Source: Neoechinorhynchus agilis (lineage: Eukaryota; Acanthocephala). Taken from it: DNA of 64,000 nucleotides. Both the position numbers and the translations under genes were made by a program. How positions within the stretch are numbered: position 1 is the stretch's first letter; each line of letters opens with the position of its first letter. Location of the stretch: NCBI GenBank assembly GCA_051530055.1, contig CM121341.1, forward strand, positions 4,216,001 to 4,280,000. The letters are read 5' to 3'. The notes beneath the pieces were generated by a model that was not told where the DNA came from, searched no databases, and worked only from the letters and a program-made list of their open reading frames with translations. This document shows, piece after piece, positions 11,549 to 23,805 of the stretch.

Positions 11549-13132
11549 ATGGGTTGTACATCGAGTTCCGAAGAGAAGAAAGCCCAGGAGGTACGTGGCT
11601 ATTTATCAACCGTTATTTCCAGAAAAAGTGATTTTGTTTAGAACAGCAAAGTTTTGGACCGATTTCTGCGAGAAGATGCTGAAAGGAGTTCAAAGGACGT
11701 GAAGTTGCTTCTCTTGGGTGCCGGGGAAAGTGGAAAGAGCACTATTGTAAAGCAAATGCGTATTATTCACCAGCATGGATACTCAAAAGAAGATTTTATA
11801 CAATATCGACCTGTTGTTTTTTCAAACACTCTGCAGTCGATGTGTGCAATACTGAGAGCAATGCCTGTCCTAGGAATCCAACTCGAGCACGATCGGAAAG
11901 CGGACTGCGATTATGTCCTTTGTTTATCAACGAATCGGGAAAACGGAGTCATTGCAACGGCTAACGCAATTGGCCATACAATAACAACAAGTGCATCGAA
12001 TCAACAAACAACAGCTACTTCAATGGCTCTTTCTTTTGATTCAAATCTAGTCGGAGCTATAAAACGGTTATGGCAAAGTCGCTCGGTTCAACAATGCTTT
12101 CATCGAAGTAACGAGTACCAACTCAATGATTCTGCACAGTATTTTTTAAGCGAGCTGGATCGTATAGGTCAAACAGGTTATTTGCCAAATGAACAAGATA
12201 TTCTTAGATGCCGAGTGAAAACCACGGGAATCGTTGAAGTCAATTTCTGTTTCCGAAATCTTAATTTTCGTCTATTTGATGTCGGTGGTCAACGAAGTGA
12301 ACGAAAAAAATGGATTCATTGCTTTGAGGATGTAGAGGAACTGGATGCCTTTGTTTAAAGTAATTTACCTAAATCAATATGAAAAATAAAGACGTTTTGA
12401 ACCTCGTCAAGTTCATCATCAATTTCCTTGCATTTTTTTTAGCAAACTCATGATAAACCTGACGAGCTTCGAAATGTCTTTAACCGAAAAATTCTCACAT
12501 ATCGACATTTGTATTCTATTGCTTTTCGGGACGCATTCTGGTTGCTCCTTAATTTCTTGTTCGGTTAAAATCGAGCAAAAAACGGATGATTTTATGTCTT
12601 TATGAAATTCGTTTTATAAATAGACGCTCCTATTAGCGAAGGCATCCAGAATCTTTTAACTGCAGTAATATTCTGTGTTGCTCTCAGTGAATACGATCAA
12701 GTATTGTACGAGGACGAATCAACAAATCGAATGCATGAATCATTACGTCTCTTTGATTCAATATGCAACAACAAATGGTTTATCCGTACAAGCATGATCC
12801 TTTTTCTTAATAAGAAAGATTTATTTGCTGAGAAGATCCTCCACAGTCCACTTACGATATGTTTTCCACATTACACCGGCAAAAATGATTATGAGCACGC
12901 AAGTGATTTTATTCAAAATGAGTTCATCTCCAAAAATAGGAATATTGATTCTGTTATGATTGGTGCTAATGTCGGTGGTCTGATGGGTAATTCCATGAAC
13001 AATATTCCATTTCAGCGTGAAATATACTGTCACCATACTTGTGCAACCGATACTCGAAATGTTCAATTTGTCTTTGATGCGGTAACTGATGTGATCATAA
13101 CGATTAATCTGAGAGGATGTGGATTGTATTAA
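11549..13132 (+). CDS. GNAO1-like (goa-1): Heterotrimeric G protein alpha subunit, Go class
   Basis: GTPase alpha subunit that couples seven-transmembrane receptors to effectors at the plasma membrane. Exons: 11549-11590, 11642-12331, about 12650-12952 and 13016-13132; the joins of intron 2 and intron 3 are uncertain. It starts MGCTSS, giving N-myristoylation (Gly2) and palmitoylation (Cys3) sites. P-loop GAGESGKS lies at residues 40-47. Switch I is RVKTTGIVE, switch [14 protein letters not shown], the base-specificity motif NKKD and TCAT. It ends NLRGCGLY, the Go-class tail with the pertussis-toxin-type cysteine. An extra Ser/Thr-rich stretch of about 20 residues sits in the helical domain (after [10 protein letters not shown]). 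A 63-nt in-frame stretch (12953-13015) is absent from other Go proteins and has GT...TTTCAG borders, so it is probably an intron without stops. Intron 2 is a transposon-like hairpin (separate entry). Confidence 0.95.
12335..12658. mobile_element. TA-flanked inverted-repeat element forming Go-alpha intron 2
   Basis: Inverted ends CTGGATGCCTTTG (12341-12353) and CGAAGGCATCCAG (12637-12649) bracket about 300 bp, and a TA dinucleotide borders both sides of the insertion. Removing one TA plus the insert restores the invariant FEDVTAVIF of G-alpha proteins. Inside is a second hairpin (about 12387-12482; GAACCTCGTC / GACGAGCTTC) related to those at 7430 and 8250. The only canonical splice pair at the borders, GT at 12332 and CAG ending at 12649, would give [11 protein letters not shown]. 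Confidence 0.7.
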
Positions 13133-13258
13133 ACAGAGTGGTGAGAGTTAAAGTGTTCAATGTGTTATTTAAATCCTTCTCATGTGTATATATAAATGCT
13201 ATTCTTGATAATTTTGGTTTTCAAGTTTTGGATAAAGAAACTAAGTAATTTTTTAGTT

Positions 13259-15335
13259 TTACTGGTAAGCCTCTATTGTTATCATCATTAAATTTTTTAG
13301 TTGGGGACGAAATACCGCTGAAGGGAGGAAACTCACTGATGAGAGTCCCGCCTCCTCGGGAGGTATCTGGGGATCCGGACGGAGATGTACAAACTCTTAA
13401 CCGTGCACCATTAAAAATAATTAAAACTTCCAGATTATTTAAATGCGATGTTAATCCAATCTTTCTCAGCTGATCAGAAATGTGGAAGTGACATTGGACG
13501 ACTATTGATTTTACATAGACCATTTTTCTAATTGAAGTTTGCAAAATAAGGAAAAACAAAAGGGTTCTTTGATTCCAATTTTATATTGTGTTCTGCTTAT
13601 TTCTCATTTATTCGTATTTTATAGCCAATTACCGATTAACTGAACATTGCGGTTAATGAAGAACACGCGAACTTGGCATTTAACCTTAAAATATGAAAAA
13701 CCCAAAGGATTCTTTGATTATCATTAAAAAATTTAGTTTATCCCTTTCTTGTCAGGATTATTTTTTAGGCATAAAGCCAAACCAATTACATCAGAGAAGT
13801 GATATAACCACATTGTCTCTGATGCACGGTTAAGAGTTTGTACATCTCCGTCCGAATCCTCAGATACCTCCCGAGGAGGCGGGGCTCTCATTTGTGAGCT
13901 TCCTCCTTTCAACGAGGCATTTCGTCCCCTTTTTGGTACGGATTCGGACCACTTGACCCCTAATCGGGATCACGGGCATTAGTCCACTTGACCACCTCGA
14001 CACAACTACGAAATGTCAAACTCAGCCAGTTTATCGACTCAGGGTGAGCGCTGTGTTCTTTTTTTTAAGGTTTTATTGGCAAGCCGGTATGTTATCATCA
14101 TTAATTTTTAGTCAATCCCTTTCTTGTCCGGCTTATTTTTTAGGCATAAAGCCAAACCAATTACATCAGAGAAGTGATATAACCACATTGTCTCTGATGC
14201 ACGGTTAAGAGTTTGTACATCTTCGTCCGAATCCTCAGATACCTCCCGAGGAGGCGGGGCTCTCATTTGTGAGCTTCCTCCTTTCAACGAGGTATTTCGT
14301 CCCCTTTTTGGTACGGATTCGGACCACTTGACCCCTAATCGGGATCACGGGCATTAGTCCACTTGACCACCTCGACACAACTACGAAATGTCAAACTCAG
14401 CCAGTTTATCGACTCAGGGTGAGCGCTGTGTTCTTTTTTTTAAGGTTTTATTGGCAAGCCGGTATGTTATCATCATTAATTTTTAGTCAATCCCTTTCTT
14501 GCCCGGCTTATTTTTTAGGCATAAAGCCAAACCAATTACATCAGAGAAGTGATATAACCACATTGTCTCTGATGCACGGTTAAGAGTTTGTACATCTTCG
14601 TCCGAATCCTCAGATACCTCCCGAGGAGGCGGGGCTCTCATTTGTGAGCTTCCTCCTTTCAACGAGGCATTTCGTCCCCTTTTTGGTACGGATTCGGACC
14701 ACTTACCCCTAATCGGGATCACGGGCATTAGTCCACTTGACCACCTCGACACAACTACGAAATGTCAAACTCAGCCAGTTTATCGACTCAGGGTGAGCGC
14801 TGTGTTCTTTTTTTTAAGGTTTTATTGGCAAGCCGGTATGTTATCATCATTAATTTTTAGTCAATCCCTTTCTTGTCCGGCTTATTTTTTAGGCATAAAG
14901 CCAAACCAATTACATCAGAGAAGTGATATAACCACATTGTCTCTGATGCACGGTTTAGAGTTTGTACATCTCCGTCCGAATCCTCAGATACCTCCCGGGG
15001 AGGCGGGGCTCTCATTTGTGAGCTTCCTCCTTTCAACGAGGTATTTCGTCCCCTTTTTGGTACGGATTCGGACCACTTGACCCCTAATCGGGATCACGGG
15101 CATTAGTCCACTTGACCACCTCGACACAACTACGAAATGTCAAACTCAGCCAGTTTATCGACTCAGGGTGAGCGCTGTGTTCTATTTTTTTTAAGGTTTT
15201 ACTGGCAAGCCGGTATGTTATCATCATTAAATTTTAGTCAATCCCTTTCTTGTCCGGCTTATTTTTTAGGCATAAAGCCAAACCAATTACAAGCCGGACA
15301 AGAAAGGAATAGACTAAAATTTAATGATGTCTAAG
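13259..15335. repeat. 375-bp tandem array with inverted ends
   Basis: The anchor CCCTTTCTTG recurs at 13742, 14117, 14492, 14866 and 15243, a period of 374-377 bp. Each unit carries a strong short hairpin (CCTCCCGAGGAGG), CATTTCGTCCCC and the block GGCAAGCCGGTATGTTATCA. A unit in inverse orientation lies at about 13259-13430, and the array ends at 15290-15330 in an inverted copy of the unit start (AAGCCGGACAAGAAAGGAAT). The array therefore looks like an inverted-repeat element whose interior was amplified. A diverged relative sits at 41455-41590. Frames across the array are incidental. Confidence 0.85.
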
Positions 15336-16699
15336 TAATGGTTCGTACTCGTTATTTGTCTTGTTAAAACAGTTTAGGATGTAAAGATTCCCACATTTTC
15401 ACCTTGTATTTTATTGCTCAAACTGGAACAAAGTATATTTTATGAACCGTATTTTTTGTATATAAAAATTCGATTATTTCGGCAAATTTAAATCCTAAGG
15501 CATAGTAGTGCGAACGCACTTTGTGAATTCCGAATAAATCATGATTTAATACGATCAACTCTTTTTTTGTCTCAACAAACAAGCAACCGGAAATGAATTT
15601 TTTTTCTATAGTCAACAACGATATAGGAAACGAAGTGTTCCGGATAGTGGAAACTAATAGAAATTGTAAGCTTGGAAGCGTCGCGTTCACGTGAAATTAT
15701 ACTGGATTGCTTCGTTGAGAACATTTTCAACGGATAATATTGTAACAAAAATCGTATCTTCTAACAGTTTAAAAGACAATTTTGGTATACTTTTTGGTAA
15801 AGTTTCGCAAAAAGATTAACAATCACTTGTGGATCAGGAGATGAATTAGTATGAGCGACAGGTCGCAGTCTCCACGGGAAAGTTAAACATCAAGCTGTAT
15901 TCTTTGACATACCAACAAAAAAATCAAATGCTCGATATAAAACTTCTCACTCTACTATTGATTCCCAATCGATTTTGGTTCACCAAATAAAAGATTAAAA
16001 AGCAATCTTTAGAGTAAAATGACAAAGCATTCCCGAAAAAAGATCATCAAGAACTGAATCAGCGTTATTTCTGAAATATCAAATATGAATAATACAAATA
16101 AAGCGATTTATTGGCTTCATGTAGCTCTGGAATCTAGAGTGATCGCTATCGGCGTGAACAAGAATTTCTATTGATTCGGAATATACAAAGCTTGAAAGAT
16201 TTGGAAAGTCATCGCCTAGCTTTTCTATAAGATCCTGAATTGATGTTTATTCCGTTTTGGTTGTTATCGACAATGACGGAAAATCCGTTTATAGAATGTT
16301 TTACAATAGTGTAATTCTCTTTTAATCAATGAAACTAGCATTAACCGCAACGGTCTCGGTTCTACTTTTGTTGTTTGCTCATGCGGCTAAATAGACGGAG
16401 TCTATTAAATCATCGCTATGACCGAATTCGTCTCTTTTAAACGTAAAATGCACTAGAAATTTCATCGGTACTTTTACTGCAGTTCCGATGGTGGCTGCCA
16501 TAATTGCAGTTGGATTTTAGGCTAATCCGGGTCTGTACTACAGGTGAATCTCGAGATTAATAGTTTCCTCGTCCAGAAAAATCCTAGGAATGATATCTCC
16601 GTATCATAAACTCAAGTTGTGGTGGATGAATATTGCTGTTCAATTGACAAGTGATGTTTTCGGAATCCTTGATGCGAAATTAACTGCAGGCCGAGTACG
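15336..16699. other. No recognised gene
   Basis: AT-rich sequence. A 90-codon minus-strand frame (15418-15690) shows no domain. Nothing else was identified. Confidence 0.4.
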
Positions 16700-19390
16700 A
16701 CGGTTGAGAAACAAATCTTTCTTACAAAATTTCGAATCAATAATTTAAACTGTACTTCGATCCACTTCTTCTCACGCATTTTTCTCTCTTGAGAGGTTGC
16801 GATTCCCTCGACAATTAATTTATCCTGTTTGATGCAATCTACCCATCGTTTCCTCGGCTTTCCTCGTCGGTGATTTCCCTTTCTGCGCAGTATGTGATCT
16901 GCTTCGCACTTCGAAACTTTATTGTGCCAGCGCAACCTTCTTTGGACGATCAACTCTGAACAGCGGCAAGTGCCGAACAGCTATCTGGTGTCCACATTTC
17001 TTTTCTTATCCTTGAGATTGTACCCTGCTGCCAATCTCATCTCGTTCGTTTCTAATCTTCTGAGGTCGTTTTGCTTAGTCGTCCAAGTTTCTACGCCATA
17101 CAACATGGCTGGTCGCACCACGATCTCGAACACCAGCCCTTTCAGTTTCGGTGAGATCCTTTTGCCGCATAGTACAATAGACATCTTCCTCCAATTGAGC
17201 CACCCGCTTTGTATACGAGCAGTTATTTCGGGTTCGAGGGAATTTGTCACATTTTCTTCGCTGCCTAGATATTTCACTGTTCTTCTCATCGTCAAATCCA
17301 CACCTTCTAACTTGCTTCCGGTCCCATGCATTTTACCTTAAGACCGTTGGTTTCCAATGCCTCACGCCGCCCTTCAGGACTTCGCTGAGCAAATGTTTCA
17401 GCTCATCAGCGACCAATAGTGTTCATGGAGGCTTTCGGACGATTTGCTTAGAACCCAAGACATCCATGATAGTGACGAATAGGAACGGACTGAGAGTTGA
17501 TCCCTGATGCAATCCAACTGTAACCTCAAAATAGTTTGTCGCTCCAACACTGCATCTGACACAAGTACAGGATCCTTCTCACATGATTTGGATTGCTCTT
17601 GTATTCCTCGGGACAGTTCTTTCTGAGGCACGTCCATTCCACGGATGCACTGAATAGCGGTTTCTGTTTTTCATTGTACCTCTCGTACAATTGTCTGATT
17701 AGAAAGATCGCTTCTGTTGTGCTCCGCCCTGGCATAAAACTTCTCTGATCTTCTTCGATGCGGATCTCTCCTCTCAGTCTATTGTATAGAAGCCTTTCAT
17801 ATAGTTTCATTGTGTGACTCATAAGCTTTATGCCCCTATAGTTACTGCATTGTTCAAAATCTCCTTCTTGTTTGTAGGTCGGAAAAACTACACTTCACCA
17901 TGCTTCGGGCATTTTCTTGATTTGTGATATTCTTCGATATAAATTCATCAACACTTGGATACCAAAACGGCGTTAAGCTTTCCATATTTCGATCGGGATA
18001 CCATCCGGTCCAACACCTTTCCCCAATTTCAACGCAGGGCGGTGCCTCCCCGCTGGGCTGTCGCGGATTCTGTGTATTCAGGAGTTTATCGGAACACTGT
18101 CGCCATCTTAGAAGAACGTCGTTTTCGTTTCACAACGTACTTCCCGACGAATCCTTGATCCTTTTGATACTGGAAATATCCTTTGACTTTTTGTCGCGAA
18201 TTTGTGCGATATTGAAGATCTTCCCACTCCCATTGCCATTTTCTAGTGCCTCATAGATCTCTGCTTGAAATCCTTATGAGATGCAACTGTTCTTCTTAGC
18301 ATCTCGCTTTCGCCGTATCGCTTCTTTTACCCTTGGGTTCCACCACCACTTCTCTTTACCTGATGGAGGCGGTCTTCCTGATGTATGTCCAAGAATGTCT
18401 ATTCCTTCCTCCAGAATTAGTTTTGATGATTCGTTCCATCAAACATCTGGGTCGTCAACTTCCATTTCCAGCTTATCTATTAGCGATTCACCAACTCGTT
18501 TTCGACGCTCAGTGTCATTTAGCAACCACCACTTGATTCGAGGGTTCACTTTCCGAGCATACCGCTTCCTCTTTGTTCTGATCGTCAAGTCTGCTATTAC
18601 TAGTCGGTGCTGTGGTACGCAATCTTCTCCGAGAATCGTTTTGACGTTCTTTATTTCGTTCCATAGTAATATCGGGTAAAGGATGAAATCAATTTGACCA
18701 GATTTTCCACCGCTCGAATAACCTATCCTCTTTTTGGAAAAGCGTGCTCGCCAGTCACAGTTCTCTTGAAACGGCGAAGTCGAGAAGGTTTTAACCTTCG
18801 GCATTTCGTTCACCAATGCTGTGCCCACCATGCACTCGTTCGTAGCAGTCTCTATTTCCCACATGTCCACTGAACTCTCCTGCAATCGCATAACGAGTGC
18901 CAAAATTGCTGATGCGATTTGCTGGGCATAGACCGATATTATGGTGATATCCTCTCCTCCTAAATCAAATCACAACGATATGATCCTACCATTTGTTCTG
19001 ATCACTTCCAAAACGCAATGGACTAGTCCTTTTCCATGATGACTCCCACCCCATTCCTACCACTTGGCTCGCCACTATAGATTATTTTATCACCATCGCC
19101 TAGTTCACGAGCTCTCGCTCCTTTCCACCTGGTCTCCTGCACTCCCAGTATGCCGATCCTTCTCATCAACTATTTATAGACTCCTTCCCGTCATCGATCC
19201 CACATTCAGCGTTGCTATTCTTAGGTCAGTTGTGTAGACTAATTTCTTTAGCTGAGACCGTCCATGTCTCGTTGGCTCTTGATGATTTAACACAAACTCC
19301 GGGCGGAATTTTACAGCCGGATGTCCTTCCAGACGCCAACCTTCCTCCTTTTTTAGCTGGGCGTGGGACCTAAAGTGAAAAAAGTCCAAA
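16700..19390 (-). mobile_element. Near full-length but degenerate RTE-type LINE
   Basis: In minus-strand order: the endonuclease start LRIATLNVGSMTGRS (about 19225-19180); the endonuclease core with a GQIDFILYP-type motif (18903-18439); RT text MSHTMKLYERLL...IEEDQRSFMPGRSTTEAIF (17822-17700); a GSTLSPFLFVTI-like motif B (about 17505-17465); then the C-terminal KYLGS...INARI-like block, VVRPAMLYGVETW (about 17120-17060) and the final RRGKPRKRWVDCIK (about 16880-16840). This order and wording are typical of RTE/BovB-related elements, often annotated craniofacial development protein 2-like. At least six stops or frame changes interrupt it. It is GC-richer than its flanks. Confidence 0.85.
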
Positions 19391-21190
19391 AAACGTGTAA
19401 ATTATTACGTCTTAAGTATAGATAGCCGGCTCTATATTTTCTCAAGTGTTGAATTGACCATCATTGCTCTGCTGATTACTACAAACTCATAACCGTATGG
19501 TTCAGCAGGGTATAAATTGTGATTTTATACGCTTCTCTGATCCCAGATTGGAGGGCTTTGTGCCTGAGAAATAAGCCACGTAAAGGATGGTCACTTCAAG
19601 ACTTAATAAAAATGTGTAAATGTTTATAGGCCTTAAACCGACTGAAACATGTGATTTTATAGGTTACACCAAAGTCAAATACCTAAAGTCCTGAGAAATA
19701 ACATCGTAATTGGAATAGCCAATAAAACTTCTTCATCGCCGAATGTTATGATTTTACAATTGTCCGTTTACATCGGTGCTCTATTGGCTAGAGAATCCAC
19801 CGGGATGTTGGCATATAAAAATATTAAATATGGATTTCGTAGATAGAGAATTGTCCGAGGGGAGAATTGTATCCTTATTTGTCGAGGATGAAATATTTTG
19901 TGAGGATTTTCCTCACCCATTCAGTGTTGGATATATAAAATAAAAATCCAACAGCAACAGAGATCTGACTGAAGAGGTGAAGACAATTCTCACGAAATAT
20001 TTCATAATAAATTGATGAATAATTCATCTAGCGGGGGATACCTCGCCAAATAAGGAAGTCTATAAGGGTTGATAAAGTCGTTTGAGATTTAGTTATCAAA
20101 CTGGATTTATTTGTGGTGGTTGGAAAAATCATAAAGGTGCGGATTTTTCATTTTAAAATTTAGTGCCTATTAGACGACCAGCCAAACAGAACTAGAAACG
20201 CTAAAAATCCGTCTAAATTCTAATACCTTGTACTAAACTACAAAGAAAAAGGTTTTCTTAGTCGATTTTTATCGGAACTTATAAAAATCAAAAAATTTGA
20301 AAAGTGTTGATATCGGTAAATTTACGATGGTAGTAGTAAAAATTTAAGTGATTTAAGATGTTTCAGATTTATGGCGTGGAAAGTTAGACGATTGCGAAAT
20401 GTATGGCAGTCAGAAATTTGCCTTATTTTAAGAGCTGAAAACTTGAAGCTTGAAAACCTTCTACCGATTAAATTAAATATTTGAAGTGGCACTTTTAGAA
20501 CGTAATCGATTCACAGCAAATCGATTTGCGATGCGTACACATTGTAATTAAAGAAAAGAATCAATTTTTGATTTTATTGGTGGAAGGTAAATTGAAGACA
20601 CGAAAATTTGTCTATGTGCAAAGTATTGTAAAAAATGTGGTGTAAAATATTCAAGTAGTGGCCTTCTAAACCATAAAAATGAGGTTTATACGGAAATTTT
20701 CACTTTTCCTCATCCATTCTAGTATAAACGAATCAGTAGCTGCACAAAAAGATTTTTTTCCAAATTAATCGGGCACGCAACAAGTACTTTATTGTTAAAA
20801 TGTATTGTGTTTTTTTTTCATTCTAACTGAAAAAAAATATACATTTGATAGATACCAAAAACGAGGGCACAGAGGGCTGTTTCAGTGAGCTTGGAAGGGC
20901 GGAAAAGCGAAAAAAATTGATGGTTTGTTTAGAAGATGATTTATTACCATAAATTACCCCATTTGCTCGTTGTGTGCCAATACTGCGAAGCAGACTAACG
21001 TAGTGATTAATGCGGCACAAGTAAACATAAAACCTAAACGACATCGACAATACAGCCAATCTTTCATTAATTTCACTCAAACAATCCATCACCATAAAGT
21101 GTATTTCTAGCATTTCTTTAGCAAAACACATGAATTATACGGAAATAACGGATATATTTCCAGGCAGAGACACTTGGTGATATCGTTTCT
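19391..21190. other. Gene-free spacer with one hairpin element
   Basis: No gene was recognised. Apart from the palindrome at 19871-20056, the stretch is AT-rich without clear structure. A minus-strand frame at 20823-21131 is probably incidental. Confidence 0.4.
19871..20056. mobile_element. MITE-like palindrome
   Basis: TCCTTATTTGTCGAGG (left) pairs with CCTCGCCAAATAAGGA (right), with GATGAAATATTTTGTGAG / CTCACGAAATATTTCAT inside. Each arm carries its own hairpin: GTGAGGA...TCCTCAC on the left, GTGAAGA...TCTCAC on the right. It is related to the 7.1-kb element by the shared GACTGAAGAG...CGAAATATTT frame. Confidence 0.65.
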
Positions 21191-21198
21191 TATAAATA
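21191..21198 (+). promoter_or_regulatory. TATA-box-like motif
   Basis: TATAAATA lies 57 bp before the ATG at 21255, a suitable distance for a core promoter with a short 5' leader. In AT-rich DNA such a match also occurs by chance. Confidence 0.35.
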
Positions 21199-21254
21199 CG
21201 CGTTTTTTTCGGCTCATGTAACTCGCTGAATAGAAGACACTTGTTTCGAGAACA

Positions 21255-22075
21255 ATGGGCCATAAAGCCAGCGTTTTAACTTCAGCGGTAAGCTCTTTTA
21301 TGCTTAAATCAACATAAAATATTTGTCAATTATTGAATAGATGATCGCATCAATAACTGACCAAGACTTTAAGAATACATTTACACACGATATTTCTTCA
21401 TGTAACCGGAATTGGACTCATCTAAGGACGGATGTGCACCGTTTTGAACTATTCCATTTGCTTTCAGAGAATTTTGTGAACCATATGGACTTTGAATACG
21501 ATTATTTGATCTACAAAAACAAACTACAGGTCACTTATTCAAACTCATGCTTAGAATTTCGACGAAGCAGGCATGACCAATCAATGTTTTATCGGCATAC
21601 GCTTGGACGTCTTCGGAGATTCTCAGAACTACTTAAAGCCGCTTATGAGTCTCATCCAACTGGGAAATATTTAAAAGGAATTAGTGTTTTACCGGAAAAG
21701 GATTGTCAAAAATATGGACTAGCGATGATGGCTCTTAAACAAAGACTAAAAAACGAATATGAAGCACTTGAAGTAAAGCTAAAAGATATAAAAAGACAGA
21801 TGGAGGAATTACATTTATCAAATATTGAGGATTATGATTTTCGCTGGGAGGATATTTTAGCGTGTAATCGCAATGAGGCGCTTACTAGCTCTGGAATCGC
21901 ATTTCAGCCGGATATTCACATACTCATGACTTACGTCTTCGAAGAAATGATTCCAAAGTTCTTGGTCGTACCCAAGAAGAAGTTCTGGAGTTTTGCAAAG
22001 ACAAATAGTTCCAAACTAGGATACAGGTGCATGTTTTGTCGAAGTTTTAAACGCTATTGGCGTCCAGTGAGTTGA
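21255..22075 (+). CDS. Unrecognised 255-residue protein with possible N-myristoylation
   Basis: Two exons, 21255-21287 and 21341-22075, with a 53-nt GT-AG intron (GTAAGC...GAATAG) in phase 0. The predicted N-terminus MGHKAS fits the Gly2/Ser6 myristoylation pattern. The middle is rich in charged residues, with a coiled-coil-like helix (ALKQRLKNEYEALEVKLKD, about residues 135-165). The C-terminal part is basic and aromatic with a CMFC pair. There are no transmembrane segments and no family I recognise. The stop at 22073-22075 is taken as real; further exons cannot be excluded. Confidence 0.6.
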
Positions 22076-22377
22076 GAACTGTCTTTTTGTGGCCGAGTTG
22101 ATAATAAAATTTCGCAAAAAAAGGATCGTGATGTTGTAGTGGGACATTTGACCATGAAAAACTTAATCATTGTTATTTACATAAATGAAAAAGAAGCACT
22201 TACTTCAGCGATATAAAACTTGTTTGTGAGTATCGAATCCATCTTAGAGTTTCATATGACAAATCGTACCTAAAAAAGACTTCATTCTTATGAGAAAAAA
22301 CACTATGAAACATGAACAATATTTAAAATATTTGATCCATAAAACATCTTAGCTTATTTTTATTGTTCTTGGATTTT

Positions 22378-23250
22378 TTTAACTAAAGCAACTAAAATTC
22401 AGCAAGATATTGACCGATTTATTTTTTAGTTTCAATTAGCGATGTTTGATTCAGAAAATAGATTTATATTGAAAATTTTCGGCCTTTTCGTTGGCCTTCT
22501 TCAGTTAATCTACAATTTAAAAGAAGCATTGTCAAATAGTTTATCTGGTTCGTTTTGGTATTAAGACAATATGCTTTGAACAAAATCAACCTCATTGACT
22601 TTTTGACATTAATTCTTTAGTTTGTTTCTAAACCAGCAAATTAACGACGAAATGTATGAATAAACGAATTTTTGTTAATATCGATACACCAACGTCTTAC
22701 CTGTGACCAATGAACACTTTGCGCAAAATTAAAGATAGCTGATAAACTCGCGAGATTAATTCGAAAAATTTAACTCATGACTACGTTTAACGAAATTTTT
22801 AAATATATTTGGGGGATTTTTTTAACTAAAGCAACTAAAATTCAGCAAGATATTGACCGATTTATTTTTTAGTTTCAATTAGCGATGTTTGATTCAGAAA
22901 ATAGATTTATATTGAAAATTTTCGGCCTTTTCGTTGGCCTTCTTCAGTTAATCTACAATTTAAAAGAAGCATTGTCAAATAGTTTATCTGGTTCGTTTTG
23001 GTATTAAGACAATATTCTTTGAACAAAATCAACCTCATTGACTTTTTGACATTAATTCTTTAGTTTGTTTTTAAACCAGCAAATTAACGACGAAATGTAC
23101 GAATAAATGAATTTTTGTTAATATCGATACACCAACGTCTTATCTGTGACCAATGAACACTTTGCGCAAAAGTAAAGATAGCTGATAAACTCGCGAGATT
23201 AATTCGAAAAATTTAACTCATGACTACGTTTAACGAAATTTTTAAATATA
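22378..23250. repeat. 443-bp direct duplication
   Basis: Two adjacent copies (start of AACTAAAGCAACTAAAATTC at 22381 and 22824) differ by only a few bases, so the duplication is recent. The second copy runs into the stop codon of the TMEM70-like gene (23242). On the minus strand each copy contains CTGAAGA-A-GGCC-loop-GGCC-GAAA (22504-22477 and 22947-22920). There is no coding frame. Confidence 0.85.
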
Positions 23251-23805
23251 TTTATTTGGATCTATTGGTTTATCATACCCCAACAAACGCGCTTGAAGCT
23301 CCAGGTCATTAAAGTCGTTCCAATTTAAGAAAAAGGCACAATTATTTTCTCCAGCACAGATTGATGTGAAAGGTCCTGGAATTTGCGGAACAACAAACGA
23401 TTGAACGCTGAAAATCTGTCTTTTCTTAAATCCAAGTATATTTCTGGTTATCAACTCGATTGCATCATTCTCACGATCATAAGTGGCTTCAATAACATAT
23501 CTTTTAAAGAAGAGTGTTTAGGTAGCGAAACCATGTTCGAATCTCACTGCTCAACTCAAACACTCATGACACAATTGATGTAATAAAAGTGGAGTTCCAA
23601 GGATAAATGCAGAGCTCATTGTGCCAACAATAACCATTGCTATAGTATTCCCGGTTAAGGTCTTCAAAAAGAAAGGCATCGTTAAGGCACCCATCGCACT
23701 CGAACTTAGCGACAGTGCCTTGGTTATTGCGATCCGGCGAGCCAGTGAACCAGTGTAGACCAGTTGATGGGAGGTTGCACTGGTCCGTAAAAAGATATTT
23801 TTCAT
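23242..23805 (-). CDS. TMEM70-like: TMEM70-like mitochondrial inner-membrane protein
   Basis: TMEM70 helps assemble mitochondrial ATP synthase (c-ring) in the inner membrane. Exon 1 is 23805-23573, exon 2 is 23500-23242. The 72-nt intron (GTGTCATG...AAAAG) restores one frame of 163 residues. Family signatures seen: LVYTGSLARRIAITKALSLS (human LIYTGNMARAV...), two hydrophobic segments around GALTMPFFL and AMVIVGTMSSAFILGTPLLLH (human ITPVLLH), YVIEATYDREND after the intron, and the C-terminal ARLLGYDKP (human HLMGYDKE). The ATG at 23805 is preferred over the upstream GTG. The presequence is short (MKNIFLRTSATSHQ). The stop lies inside the adjacent 443-bp repeat. Confidence 0.8.
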
